In this document: piece after piece, positions 20,136 through 28,548 of the stretch
How positions within the stretch are numbered: position 1 is the first letter of the stretch
Layout: the number at the start of each line of letters is the position of its first letter
NCBI GenBank assembly: GCA_013823855.1
Contig: PNMW01000011.1
Span: 62,001 to 126,000, forward strand
Length of the DNA stretch: 64,000 nucleotides
Direction: 5' to 3'
Origin: Lysobacteraceae bacterium
Lineage (GTDB): Bacteria > Pseudomonadota > Gammaproteobacteria > Nevskiales > Nevskiaceae
Notes under the pieces: model-generated
Database searches by the model: none
What the model saw: only the letters and a program-made list of their open reading frames with translations
Told to the model about the DNA's origin: nothing
Program-made: the position numbers and the translations under genes

Positions 20136-21408
20136 TCCACCGGATCTCGATCGCGAGGCCGCGCCACGGCGGCAGCCGGTCCGCATCGCCGGCCTCCGCA
20201 ACCGGCTGGCGCTGGCGCTGCTGGGCCTGACCATCACCGCGGCGACCATCCAGGGCCTGTGCTTCTGGGCCCTGGAGTACTGGATCGAGCGCGACAGCCT
20301 GATCACCCTGCTCAGCCGCGAGCTCGATTACATGATCGAGACCGGCGCGCCGCCGAGCAGCGAACCGCCGGGCGTCGGCAGTCTGCGCCAGCGCTACTAC
20401 CGGAGCGATCAGCCGACGCCGCTGAGCCCGGAGATCGCCGCGCTCGACCCCGGCTGGCATGGCGACGTGACGATCGCCGGCCTGCACCACCTGGTGCTGG
20501 TGCGGCAGCTCGGCGACGGGCCCGGACGCGCCTATCTCGCCTACGACAGCCGTCGCCTACAGGTGCGCGGCAAGCGGCAGATCGTGTCGTTCCTGTTCGG
20601 GCTGGCCGTGGTGCTGGTGATCGCGCTCTGGGGTGCCCGGCGGCTGGCCCGCGAAGCCCTGCAGCCGCTGGCCGGGCTGGTCGGCCAGATCCGCGTGCTC
20701 GACCCCGAGCAGCGCGGGCCGCGTCTGGTCGCGGTCGACGACCCCGATCTCAAGGTGATCTCCGATGCGCTGAACACCTACATGGCGCGCTTCGATGCGG
20801 TGGTCGAACGCGAGCGCGTGTTCTCGTCTGCAGCCAGCCACGAACTGCGCACGCCGCTGACGGTGATCCGCGGCGCCGTCGAATTGCTGGTGGCCGGCGT
20901 GCCCGATCCGAAGCGGCCGCTGGCCCGGATCAGCCGCGCCGTCGCGCAGGCGCAGGCCGATCTCGACGCGCTGCTGGCACTGTCGCGGCTGCGCGAGCCG
21001 CCGACCAGCCGGGTGCTCGATCTCGACCGCCTGCTGCCGGAATGGGCCGAGCTTGACGACACCACGGCGACCCGGCTGGTCTGGCGGCTGACGCCGACCC
21101 GGCTGATCGCCTCGCCGGGCAGCGTCCACGTGATCTTCTCGAACCTGCTGCGCAATGCGGTCCGCGCCGCCGGGCAGGACGGCGAGGTGATCATCGAACT
21201 CGCCGATCACGTGCTGCGGGTGACCGACAACGGCCCCGGCGTGCCGTCGAACGAATTGCCGCTGGTCTTCGAGCCGCATTTCCGCGGCCGCGACGGCGGC
21301 ACCGGCATCGGCCTGTACGTGGCCCGCACCCTGGCGCGCCGGCATGGCTGGGAGCTGACCCTGACCAACCGCGCCGAGGGGGGCGCGATCGCCGAGCTGA
21401 ACTTCTAG
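20122..21408 (+). CDS. sensor histidine kinase
   Basis: A 428-residue membrane kinase, probable partner of the response regulator at 19.2 kb. It has two membrane helices (about residues 28-50 and 153-172) around a roughly 100-residue periplasmic sensor region, then a HAMP-like linker. The HisKA domain has phospho-acceptor His240 in ASHELRTPLT, and the HATPase domain has the N box NLLRNAVRAA, the G1 box VTDNGPGVPS and the G2 box GGTGIGLYV. The start codon lies inside the right terminal repeat of the mobile element, so its first five residues (MTGPS) are encoded by that element. Before the insertion the start must have been further upstream, perhaps overlapping the regulator gene. The signal sensed is unknown. 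Confidence 0.9.
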   Translation: MTGPSPPDLDREAAPRRQPVRIAGLRNRLALALLGLTITAATIQGLCFWALEYWIERDSLITLLSRELDYMIETGAPPSSEPPGVGSLRQRYYRSDQPTPLSPEIAALDPGWHGDVTIAGLHHLVLVRQLGDGPGRAYLAYDSRRLQVRGKRQIVSFLFGLAVVLVIALWGARRLAREALQPLAGLVGQIRVLDPEQRGPRLVAVDDPDLKVISDALNTYMARFDAVVERERVFSSAASHELRTPLTVIRGAVELLVAGVPDPKRPLARISRAVAQAQADLDALLALSRLREPPTSRVLDLDRLLPEWAELDDTTATRLVWRLTPTRLIASPGSVHVIFSNLLRNAVRAAGQDGEVIIELADHVLRVTDNGPGVPSNELPLVFEPHFRGRDGGTGIGLYVARTLARRHGWELTLTNRAEGGAIAELNF

Positions 21409-22247
21409 CGCCTGCCGGCCGCCGCTGCGGCACGCGCCAGGTCAAGCCGCTGGCAGACCTGCTCGATGCCGTCGAGCAGGCGCGGCCCGGCCCGGGCCAG
21501 CCGGTCGGCGTCGATCGGATAAAGCGCGCCGCGCTTGGCCGCCGGCGCCGAACCGAGCCGGGCCCAGTAGGCGCGGATGTCGGCCGCATTCTCCTCGCCG
21601 CCGTAGAGCACCACCTCGGGCGCGGCAAGCAGCATCGCTTCCGCGCCGACCGCCGCCGCCAGGGTCGGCAGGGCGGCGAACACGTTGACGCCGCCGCAGA
21701 CCGCCATCGCTTCGGAAATCGGACTGCTGGCATTGACCGTGTAGGCCGGAGCGGTCTCGATCTGGTAGACGACCCGGATCGGCGGTGCCCCGCGGTGCGC
21801 GGCGCGCAGGGCGGCCAGCCGCTGGCGATAGGCGCTCGCCGCAGCGTCTGCTGCCGTCTCGGTGCCCAGCCAGGCGCCGACCGTCTGCAGCGCGTCGGCA
21901 ACGCCGTCGAGCGAGCTGATCGGCAGCGCCTCGACGCGCAGGCCGAGCTTGCGCAGCCGCGCGATGTTGTCGACCGGCGTGCCGCCGTCCCAGGCCAGGA
22001 TCAGGTCCGGCCGCCGCGCCAGCACGGCTTCGAGATTGACCTGCCAGCCGTCGCCGATTTCCGGCAGCCGGGCGACCGACGGCGGGAAATCGCTGTGCGC
22101 CGACACCGCGACCAGCCGCTCGCAGCCACCGGCGGCGCAGACCAGTTCGGCAAGGTGCGGCGCCAGCGTGACCACGCGGCGGGCGTCGGCCTGCACGCCG
22201 GCGCCGGCGATCATCAGCACGGCGGCGATCAGGGCACGCATCGGCAT
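21405..22247 (-). CDS. btuF: periplasmic cobalamin-binding protein
   Basis: A 280-residue class III periplasmic binding protein with an N-terminal signal peptide (ALIAAVLMIAGAGVQA). The features are those of BtuF: RRVVTLAPHLAELVCAAG, then VSAHSDFPP, LILAWDGGTP and a C-terminal VVLYGGEENA. BtuF delivers vitamin B12 to the BtuCD importer. No btuB, btuC or btuD gene is nearby. A related iron-chelate binder is possible, but the WDGG and HSDFPP patterns favour B12. It is the last gene of ampD-ampE-btuF, starting 4 nt after ampE. Its stop and the histidine kinase stop overlap in a CTAG palindrome. Confidence 0.88.
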   Translation of the reverse strand: MPMRALIAAVLMIAGAGVQADARRVVTLAPHLAELVCAAGGCERLVAVSAHSDFPPSVARLPEIGDGWQVNLEAVLARRPDLILAWDGGTPVDNIARLRKLGLRVEALPISSLDGVADALQTVGAWLGTETAADAAASAYRQRLAALRAAHRGAPPIRVVYQIETAPAYTVNASSPISEAMAVCGGVNVFAALPTLAAAVGAEAMLLAAPEVVLYGGEENAADIRAYWARLGSAPAAKRGALYPIDADRLARAGPRLLDGIEQVCQRLDLARAAAAAGRR

Positions 22248-22251
22248 CGGC

Positions 22252-23112
22252 TCAGGACACCCAGGCGCCGGCGCTGAACATCGCCACCAGCGCCAGCAGG
22301 ATCAGGGTGGCGCGGGTTTCCATGCGCAGCACCTCGGCCAGGGTGGCGTCGAGCGACGACGCGATCATCGGGCCGCTGCCCGGCGCGTCTTCCCAGTCCA
22401 GCGCGGCGTTGGCGGTTTCCGCCAGCAGGCTCCAGCTGCGCTGCTGCCAGCCGTCGTCGCCGGCAACCGGTTCGCGCTGCACGCGGCCGAAGGCGTCCAG
22501 CGCGTCGTCCATGCTGCCGGCCATGCCGAACAGCAGCGCGGTGATCCGTGCCGGCAGCCAGGCCAGCAGGCCGTGCAGCAGCGCCGCCTGCCGCCGGGCA
22601 GCCGGTTCGTCGATCAGCACCGCCATGCGGCTGGCGATCCGGTACAGCACCGCGCCGGCCGGCCCCAGCAGCATGAACCACAGGCAGGCGCCGAAGCGCC
22701 GCTCGTGGCTCTGGATGAACAGCGCGCCGAGCAGCGACCGGTGGTCGGCATCGGGCATCGGGCCGAGCTGCAGCACGCGGCTCAGCCGGGTGACGGTGGC
22801 GGCGTCGCCGGCACTGCGCGCGGCGCGCAGCCGCTGCACGTCGTCGGCGAGATCGCGCGGGCCGAAGCAGACCAGCAGCACCGCCGCCGAGAACGCCAGT
22901 TCCAGCAATGCGACGTGCAGCTGCCAGGCGAGGCCGCCGACCAGCAGCGCCGCCGCCAGCGCCAGCAGCCACGGCGTGCCGGCGAAGCGGCGCAGCGGCG
23001 CCGGCAGCCTCGGCCACAGCCGCGCCAGCACCGGATCGGCCGAGCCGCCGCGGCGGTGCGACGACAGCAGCCGTTCGGCGCCGAGCGCCAGCAGCATCGC
23101 CAGCAGGATCAC
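22252..23112 (-). CDS. ampE: AmpE, regulatory membrane protein
   Basis: A 286-residue inner-membrane protein with about four membrane helices. It has the AmpE N-terminus (LLALGAERLLS), a polar loop with DADHRSLLGALFIQSHERRF, and the helix FGACLWFMLLGPAGAVLYR. AmpE is distantly related in fold to the cobalamin enzyme CbiB/CobD and is encoded with AmpD in many gammaproteobacteria; its proposed role is in sensing beta-lactam-induced cell-wall stress. The start is GTG at 23112, overlapping the ampD stop as GTGA. It lies 4 nt before btuF. Confidence 0.9.
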   Translation of the reverse strand: MILLAMLLALGAERLLSSHRRGGSADPVLARLWPRLPAPLRRFAGTPWLLALAAALLVGGLAWQLHVALLELAFSAAVLLVCFGPRDLADDVQRLRAARSAGDAATVTRLSRVLQLGPMPDADHRSLLGALFIQSHERRFGACLWFMLLGPAGAVLYRIASRMAVLIDEPAARRQAALLHGLLAWLPARITALLFGMAGSMDDALDAFGRVQREPVAGDDGWQQRSWSLLAETANAALDWEDAPGSGPMIASSLDATLAEVLRMETRATLILLALVAMFSAGAWVS

Positions 23113-23738
23113 GCGGCACCGCCGAGTGCCGCGCGCAGCCGCGGCCAGTCGAAGCAAGGCCCGGGATCGGTCTTGCGGCCGGGCGCGATGTCGCTGTGGC
23201 CGGTGATCGCCTCGGCGCGCAGGCCGGGATAGGCGCGCAGCAGCGCCTTGATGGTGGCCGTGAGGGCGGCGTACTGGGCCTCGGTGAACGGGCGTACGTC
23301 GCTGCCCTCGAGTTCGATGCCGATCGAGAAATCGTTGCAGCGGCTGCGCCCGCGCCATTCGCTGACGCCGGCGTGCCAGGCCCGGCGATCGAACGGCACG
23401 TACTGGCTGATCCGGCCGTCGCGGAAGATGCACAGATGGGCGGAAACCCGCAGCGTGGCGATGCCGGCGAAATACGGATCGGCGGCCGGATCGAGCCGGT
23501 TCAGGAACAGGTCGTCGATGTAGCTGCGCTCGGGAGCCTCAGGATGGCTGTCGAAGCGATCCGGCGGCAGCGAGATGTTGTGGATCACGATCAGCGCGAG
23601 ATCCTGCGGATCGGGTCGCTCGTCGCAGTTCGGCGAGGCGCGATAGGCTGCGCCCGACAGGCGGTGATCGTGCACCTGCGGGCTCGACGGAACGCCCGCG
23701 GCGAGGTGGCGGTCAGACACGCGAATTGCTGCCGTCAT
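23109..23738 (-). CDS. ampD: 1,6-anhydro-N-acetylmuramyl-L-alanine amidase
   Basis: A 209-residue cytoplasmic zinc amidase of the amidase_2 fold that cleaves the peptide from anhydro-muropeptides during cell-wall recycling and keeps AmpC-type beta-lactamase induction low. Zinc ligands are visible as His in IVIHNISLPP, His in GHSDIAPGRKTDPGPCFDW and the Asp of KTDPG. The sequence ARSYIDDLF-like loop and the SIGIELEG strand match AmpD. It starts a three-gene operon with ampE and btuF, divergent from the M16 peptidase with 35 bp between starts. Confidence 0.94.
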   Translation of the reverse strand: MTAAIRVSDRHLAAGVPSSPQVHDHRLSGAAYRASPNCDERPDPQDLALIVIHNISLPPDRFDSHPEAPERSYIDDLFLNRLDPAADPYFAGIATLRVSAHLCIFRDGRISQYVPFDRRAWHAGVSEWRGRSRCNDFSIGIELEGSDVRPFTEAQYAALTATIKALLRAYPGLRAEAITGHSDIAPGRKTDPGPCFDWPRLRAALGGAA

Positions 23739-23773
23739 CGGCCATCTCGATCCACATCAACAAGGGCATCTCC

Positions 23774-26551
23774 ATGCGCGTGATTGTCACATTGGCTGCG
23801 GCGTTCTGCCTCGGCTTGGGGTCTGCTGCGGCCGCCGAACCGGTCAGGCCGGCGAAGGCGAGTGCCGATGCCCTGGCGAAGCTGCCGCCGATCGACGTGC
23901 CCTACGAGAAGTTCCGGCTGGCCAACGGCCTGACCGTGGTCGTCCACGAGGATCACAAGGCGCCGCTGGTGGCGGTCAACGTCTGGTACCACATCGGCTC
24001 CAAGGACGAGCCGGAAGGCCGCCACGGCTTCGCCCACCTGTTCGAGCACCTGATGTTCAACGGCTCCGAGCATTTCAACGACGAATTCTTCCGGGCGCTG
24101 GAACCGGCCGGCGCCACCGGCATCAACGGCACCACCAACCGCGACCGCACCAACTATTTCGAGACGGTGCCGACCGCCGCCCTCGACCTGGCGCTGTTCC
24201 TCGAATCCGATCGCATGGGCCACCTGCTCGGCGCCATCGACCAGAAGAAGCTCGACGAGCAGCGCGGCGTGGTGCTCAACGAGAAGCGCCAGGGCGAGAA
24301 CCAGCCGTACGGCGCCTTGCGGGAAATCCTGTCGAAGGACGCCTACCCGCCGGGCCACCCGTACTCGTGGACCACGATCGGCTCCGACGAGGACCTGAAC
24401 GCCGCCACGCTCGACGACGTGAAAGCCTGGTTCAAGCGCTACTACGGGCCGAACAACGCGACCCTGGTGCTGGCCGGCGACATCACCGTCGCCGAGGCGC
24501 GCGCCAAGGCCGAGCAGTATTTCGGCGCGCTTCCGGCCAGCGAGCCGGTTTCGCACGCCAAGGCCTGGGCGGCGCCGATGGCCGGAGAGAAGCGCCTGCA
24601 GATCAACGACAAGGTGCCGCTGCCGCGCCTGTACTCGGTCTGGAACGTGCCGGGCGACGGCGACCGCGACGTGGTGCTGCTCGGCCTGGTCGCCGACCTG
24701 CTGACCAGCGGCAAGACCGGCCGCCTGTACGAGCGTCTGGTCTACCGCGACCAGAGCGCCAGCGCGATCAGCGCCTCGATCAATGCCGACGAGATCGCCG
24801 GCCAGTTCAGCATCGTCGCCAGCGCCCGGCCGAGTGCCGATCCGCACGCCAGCCTCGCGGCGATCGAGGCGGCGGTGCGCGAGGAACTGCAGCGCCTGCT
24901 CGACCAGGGACCGACCGAGGCCGAACTGGCGCGGATCAAGACCCAGCGCTATGCCGACCTGCTGCCGGCCTTCGACGGCGTCGGCGCCAAGGGCCAGCTG
25001 CTGGCCGCCAACGAGGTGTTCCACGGCGATCCGGCGCAGTACAAGCGCGAGCTGCAGTGGGAGCAGGCGGCCACCGTCGCCGATGTCCGCGACGCCGCCC
25101 GCCGCTGGCTCGGCGTCGGCCGGCTGGTGCTGGAAGTGCTGCCCGAGAACGGCCTGAAGCCGGTCGCCGAAACGGTCGACCGCTCGAAGCTGCCGGTGCC
25201 GGCGGCGTCTGCGGCGCTGAAGCTGCCGCCGATCCAGCGCGCCACGCTTGCCAACGGCCTCAGGCTGGCGGTGGTCGAGCGCCGTGGCGTGCCGCTGGTC
25301 GAGATGGCGCTGATCGTCGACGCCGGCCGCGCCGCCGACGGCCCGGCGACGACCGGCGTGTCGGCGATGACCTTCGGGCAGCTCGACGAAGGCGCCGGCA
25401 CCCTCGATTCGCTGGCGATCGCCCGGCGGCAGGCCGAACTGGGCATCGAGATCGGCGCCTCGTCAGGCCGCGAAGCCTCGATGGTGACCTTGTCGGCGAT
25501 CAAGCCGAGCCTGGGTCCGGCGCTCGATCTGTACGCGACGATCATCCGCCAGCCGACCTTCCCGCAGGCCGATCTGGAGCGCAGCAAGCAGAACCTCAAG
25601 TCGGCGATCGTCCAGGAAAAGGCGGCGCCGGGCGGCCTGCTGCGCCGTGTGCTGTCGACCCAGATCTACGGCGCCGGCCATCCCTACGCCTATGTCGGCA
25701 GCGGCGAGGAGGCGGTGGTGGCCGCCACCACGCGCGACGACCTGGTCGCCTTCCACCGCCGCTGGCTGCGCCCCGACAACGCCACCCTGCTGGTGGTCGG
25801 CGACACCACGCTGGCCGAGATCCGGCCGCAGATCGAGGCGCGCTTCGGCGACTGGAAGGCGCCGGCCGAGCCGAAGCCGGTGAAGACCATCCCGGCGGTG
25901 GCGCCGGCCAGCGCGCCGCGCCTGTTCCTGCTCGACAAGCCGGGCGCCACGCAGTCGATCATCGCCGCCGCCAACATCGCGCCGGACGGCAAGAGCGCCG
26001 GCCAGGAGCTGATGTCGACCGCCAACACCGTGCTCGGCGGCCAGTTCATCTCGCGCCTGAACCTGAACCTGCGCGAGGACAAGCACTGGAGCTACGGCGC
26101 CAGTTCCAGCATCACCCGCACCCGCGGCCCGCAGGTGTTCCTGGCACAGGCGCAGGTCGAGCGCGACCGCACCGCCGATTCGATCGTCGAAATGCAGAAG
26201 GAACTGCGCGACATCGTGGCGAAGAAGCCGCCGACGGCCGCCGAGATCGACGACGCCAAGCGCGCCGACCTGCTGGCGCTGCCCGGCAGCTTCGAGACCG
26301 CCGGCCAGGTCGCCTCGGCGTTCGCCAGCCTGATCGAGCTGGAACAGCCGGACGATTACTACAACCGGCTGCCGGAATTGATTGCCGCGCAGACGCCGGA
26401 TGCCGTGGCAGCGGCAGCCAAGGCGCTGGTCCGGCCGGAAGCGCTGAGCTGGTTCGTGGTCGGCGACCTGGCCAGGATCGAGGCCGAGGTGCGCAAGCTG
26501 AAGCTCGGCGAGGTCAAGGTGCTCGATGCCGATGGCAAGGTGCTGCGCTGA
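23774..26551 (+). CDS. M16 family zinc metallopeptidase, two-domain
   Basis: A 925-residue exported insulinase-type peptidase. It has a signal peptide (VTLAAAFCLGLGSAAAA). The N-terminal catalytic half has the inverted zinc motif HLFEH (residues 88-92) with Glu170 as the likely third ligand. The second half repeats the fold (ANGLRLAVVERRGVPLVEM) without the zinc motif. Such fused M16 proteins degrade peptides, including signal peptides and quorum peptides; the substrate here is not known. The start at 23774 places the signal peptide at the N-terminus; an upstream in-frame ATG at 23726 is less likely. A long frame in another phase from 24367 is a shadow. Confidence 0.92.
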   Translation: MRVIVTLAAAFCLGLGSAAAAEPVRPAKASADALAKLPPIDVPYEKFRLANGLTVVVHEDHKAPLVAVNVWYHIGSKDEPEGRHGFAHLFEHLMFNGSEHFNDEFFRALEPAGATGINGTTNRDRTNYFETVPTAALDLALFLESDRMGHLLGAIDQKKLDEQRGVVLNEKRQGENQPYGALREILSKDAYPPGHPYSWTTIGSDEDLNAATLDDVKAWFKRYYGPNNATLVLAGDITVAEARAKAEQYFGALPASEPVSHAKAWAAPMAGEKRLQINDKVPLPRLYSVWNVPGDGDRDVVLLGLVADLLTSGKTGRLYERLVYRDQSASAISASINADEIAGQFSIVASARPSADPHASLAAIEAAVREELQRLLDQGPTEAELARIKTQRYADLLPAFDGVGAKGQLLAANEVFHGDPAQYKRELQWEQAATVADVRDAARRWLGVGRLVLEVLPENGLKPVAETVDRSKLPVPAASAALKLPPIQRATLANGLRLAVVERRGVPLVEMALIVDAGRAADGPATTGVSAMTFGQLDEGAGTLDSLAIARRQAELGIEIGASSGREASMVTLSAIKPSLGPALDLYATIIRQPTFPQADLERSKQNLKSAIVQEKAAPGGLLRRVLSTQIYGAGHPYAYVGSGEEAVVAATTRDDLVAFHRRWLRPDNATLLVVGDTTLAEIRPQIEARFGDWKAPAEPKPVKTIPAVAPASAPRLFLLDKPGATQSIIAAANIAPDGKSAGQELMSTANTVLGGQFISRLNLNLREDKHWSYGASSSITRTRGPQVFLAQAQVERDRTADSIVEMQKELRDIVAKKPPTAAEIDDAKRADLLALPGSFETAGQVASAFASLIELEQPDDYYNRLPELIAAQTPDAVAAAAKALVRPEALSWFVVGDLARIEAEVRKLKLGEVKVLDADGKVLR

Positions 26552-26580
26552 GGCCTGCTCGCTGCAGCCGAAATGAAGAA

Positions 26581-26609
26581 CCCCTGATTCCGGCTTCCGG
26601 AATCAGGGG
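26581..26609. terminator. hairpin terminator
   Basis: A perfect 13-bp stem (26581-26593 and 26597-26609) with a 3-nt loop lies between the convergent M16 peptidase gene and the small gene at 26.6 kb. No long T-run is visible. Confidence 0.7.
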
Positions 26610-26636
26610 CGGATCAGGCTCGCTCGGAATGCCCGC

Positions 26637-26951
26637 TCAGTTCACGCCCTCGCCGAGCGGCCGCACGAAGGTGAACTTCGCCGGTTCGGCAACCAGCGCG
26701 CGCGCCGGATCGGCGACATTGCCGGCCAGCGCCTGGAACGGCAGCGAGGCGACGAACACCACGGTGCCGATCACCGTCGCGGCAAGGCCGAGCGGGCGGG
26801 CGACCAGCAGGTCGACGGTCATCGCCGCGGCCGACGGCGCGCCGCCGATGGTCGCTTCGTAGCCAGTGCCGTCCTGGGCACTCGCGGACGCCGCAGCCAG
26901 CGACAATACGGCCCCGGCCAACAACGACAGACCGCGTGTAGTCAGCGACAT
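26637..26951 (-). CDS. small exported protein, unknown function
   Basis: A 104-residue protein with a signal peptide (LSLLAGAVLSLAAASASAQ) and one further hydrophobic stretch (GLAATVIGTVVFVASLPFQA), so it may be inserted in the membrane. The C-terminus contains PAKFTFVRPLGEG. I have seen similar small proteins in other gammaproteobacteria but know no function. It is divergent from trmL, with 90 bp between starts. Confidence 0.7.
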   Translation of the reverse strand: MSLTTRGLSLLAGAVLSLAAASASAQDGTGYEATIGGAPSAAAMTVDLLVARPLGLAATVIGTVVFVASLPFQALAGNVADPARALVAEPAKFTFVRPLGEGVN

Positions 26952-27041
26952 GGAATACCTCGGAACAGTGGGAAAACACGGTGGCGGCAGCCTATGCGGG
27001 GGTCCGGGTGGCGTCAACCGCGTGCGCCGGAGCCGCTGCCG

Positions 27042-27515
27042 ATGATCCACGTCGTCCTCTATCAGCCGGAGATTCCACCGAATACCGGCAATGTCATCCG
27101 CCTGTGCGCCAACAGCGGCGCGCAGCTGCATTTGATCCGGCCGCTGGGTTTCGATCTCGACGACAAGAAGCTGCGCCGCGCCGGGCTCGATTACCACGAG
27201 TACGCGCCGATGAAGGTCCACGCCGATCTCTCCACCCTGCTGGCGAAGACCAGCGCCGGGCGCTGCTTCGCGTTCACCACCAAGGGCCGCAACCGCCATG
27301 ACCGGATCGCCTGGCAGCCGGGCGACGTGCTGCTGTTCGGCCCGGAATCGCGCGGCCTGCCGCAGGAGGTGCTCGACGGCATTCCGGCCGAGCGCCAGGT
27401 CTACATCCCGCAGCAGCCGGGCCGGCGCAGCCTGAACCTGTCGAATGCGGTGGCGGTGGCGGTCTACGAGGTCTGGCGGCAGTCCGGTTTCGTCGGCGCC
27501 GCCGAGCCCGGCTAG
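27042..27515 (+). CDS. trmL: tRNA (cytidine(34)-2'-O)-methyltransferase
   Basis: A 157-residue SPOUT methyltransferase that methylates the 2'-OH of the wobble base in tRNA-Leu isoacceptors. The knotted SAM site shows as VLLFGPESRGLP, then IPQQPGRRSLNLSNAVAVAV near the C-terminus; the N-terminus QPEIPPNTGNVIRLCAN is typical of TrmL. Length matches the family. The start at 27042 gives MIHVVLYQPEIP. Confidence 0.95.
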   Translation: MIHVVLYQPEIPPNTGNVIRLCANSGAQLHLIRPLGFDLDDKKLRRAGLDYHEYAPMKVHADLSTLLAKTSAGRCFAFTTKGRNRHDRIAWQPGDVLLFGPESRGLPQEVLDGIPAERQVYIPQQPGRRSLNLSNAVAVAVYEVWRQSGFVGAAEPG

Positions 27516-27561
27516 GTCCGTCGTCCGTCGTCGCCGCCATGGCGTGGCGATCGGCCTCGAC

Positions 27562-28548
27562 TCAATGGCCGAGCAGCAGCCGCGACAGACGCCATGACCA
27601 GCTGGCCGCGTTCGGCCGGCCGTCGTCGAGATAGCTGATCAGCCCCGGCAGGCCGGCCAGCCAGCGGGCGCGGCCGGCGGCGACATCGCGGCGGGCCTGC
27701 TCGCGGATGGCGCGCAGCTTCGAGAAATCCAGCGGCTGTGGCGCATCCGGGTCGTACAGCCAGCCGTTCTCGCCATCGCGGAAATACTCGTTCATCGTCG
27801 CCCGGTCCGGCGCGATCACCGCCTGGCCGAGCGCCATCGCGTCGAGGAACGACAGGCCGATGCCTTCCAGCAGGCGCGGCGCCATGAAGGTGTTGCAGCT
27901 GCCGAGCAGGCGCAGGTAGTCGGCCTTCTCGAGCCAGTCCGGCACCTGCTCGATGCGGTACTCGGCGCGCTCGGCGGCCGACGGCAGCGCCAGCGTTTCG
28001 CCGGGATCGGCGACCGTGCGCAGCACGATGCGCTCCGGACGCGCGTCGCCGAGCAGCGCCTTCAATGTCGGCCAGCCCGGTGTGCCGCGGCGCATCCAGA
28101 AGAACAGCCGCAGCGGTTCGTCGACGATCGCCGGGGCGTCGTCGAGCGGCGTCGGCCAGTACTGCAGCGCCTGCGATTCGAAGCCGGCGGCGGTGCAGTA
28201 GTCATGCGCTTCGCGGCAGAAGCTGATCAGCCGCAGCCCGCTCGGCCTGAGCCGCCGCCACGGCCCCGGGGCCAGGCGGATGCCGTCGCGCATCGGCGCC
28301 CAGAACAGCCGTCGGCAGCGCAGGCGGCGCAGCACGGCGCGCTTCGGCAGGCTCTGGAAGAACAGGATCAGGTCGGCGCCGTGGGCATTGAGGGTCGCGG
28401 CGTTCAGCGCGGCCCCGCCGGGCTTCCAGCTGTCGTCCCAGACCACGGTGACCGCGAAGTGCTCGCGCAGCAGTTCCAGCAGGAAGCCGCTGCTGCCGGT
28501 CTTCTGATGGAAGCCGTGGCCGACGAACAGCAGCCTCGGCAGGCTCAT
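27562..28548 (-). CDS. glycosyltransferase (GT4-like)
   Basis: A 328-residue protein of the GT-B fold. The N-terminus has FVGHGFHQKTGSSGFLLELL, and the C-terminal nucleotide-sugar site has MAPRLLEGIGLSFLDAMALG, where the E and S-F-L pattern corresponds to the EX7E region of retaining glycosyltransferases. The substrate is not known. Its ATG overlaps the stop of the upstream GT9 gene (ATGA), so the pair is co-translated; together they may add core sugars to lipopolysaccharide. Confidence 0.8.
   Translation of the reverse strand: MSLPRLLFVGHGFHQKTGSSGFLLELLREHFAVTVVWDDSWKPGGAALNAATLNAHGADLILFFQSLPKRAVLRRLRCRRLFWAPMRDGIRLAPGPWRRLRPSGLRLISFCREAHDYCTAAGFESQALQYWPTPLDDAPAIVDEPLRLFFWMRRGTPGWPTLKALLGDARPERIVLRTVADPGETLALPSAAERAEYRIEQVPDWLEKADYLRLLGSCNTFMAPRLLEGIGLSFLDAMALGQAVIAPDRATMNEYFRDGENGWLYDPDAPQPLDFSKLRAIREQARRDVAAGRARWLAGLPGLISYLDDGRPNAASWSWRLSRLLLGH

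Noticed and set aside
24367-26862. 831-codon plus frame overlapping the M16 peptidase
   Set aside because: Arg/Gly-rich out-of-phase reading of a clear zinc peptidase.
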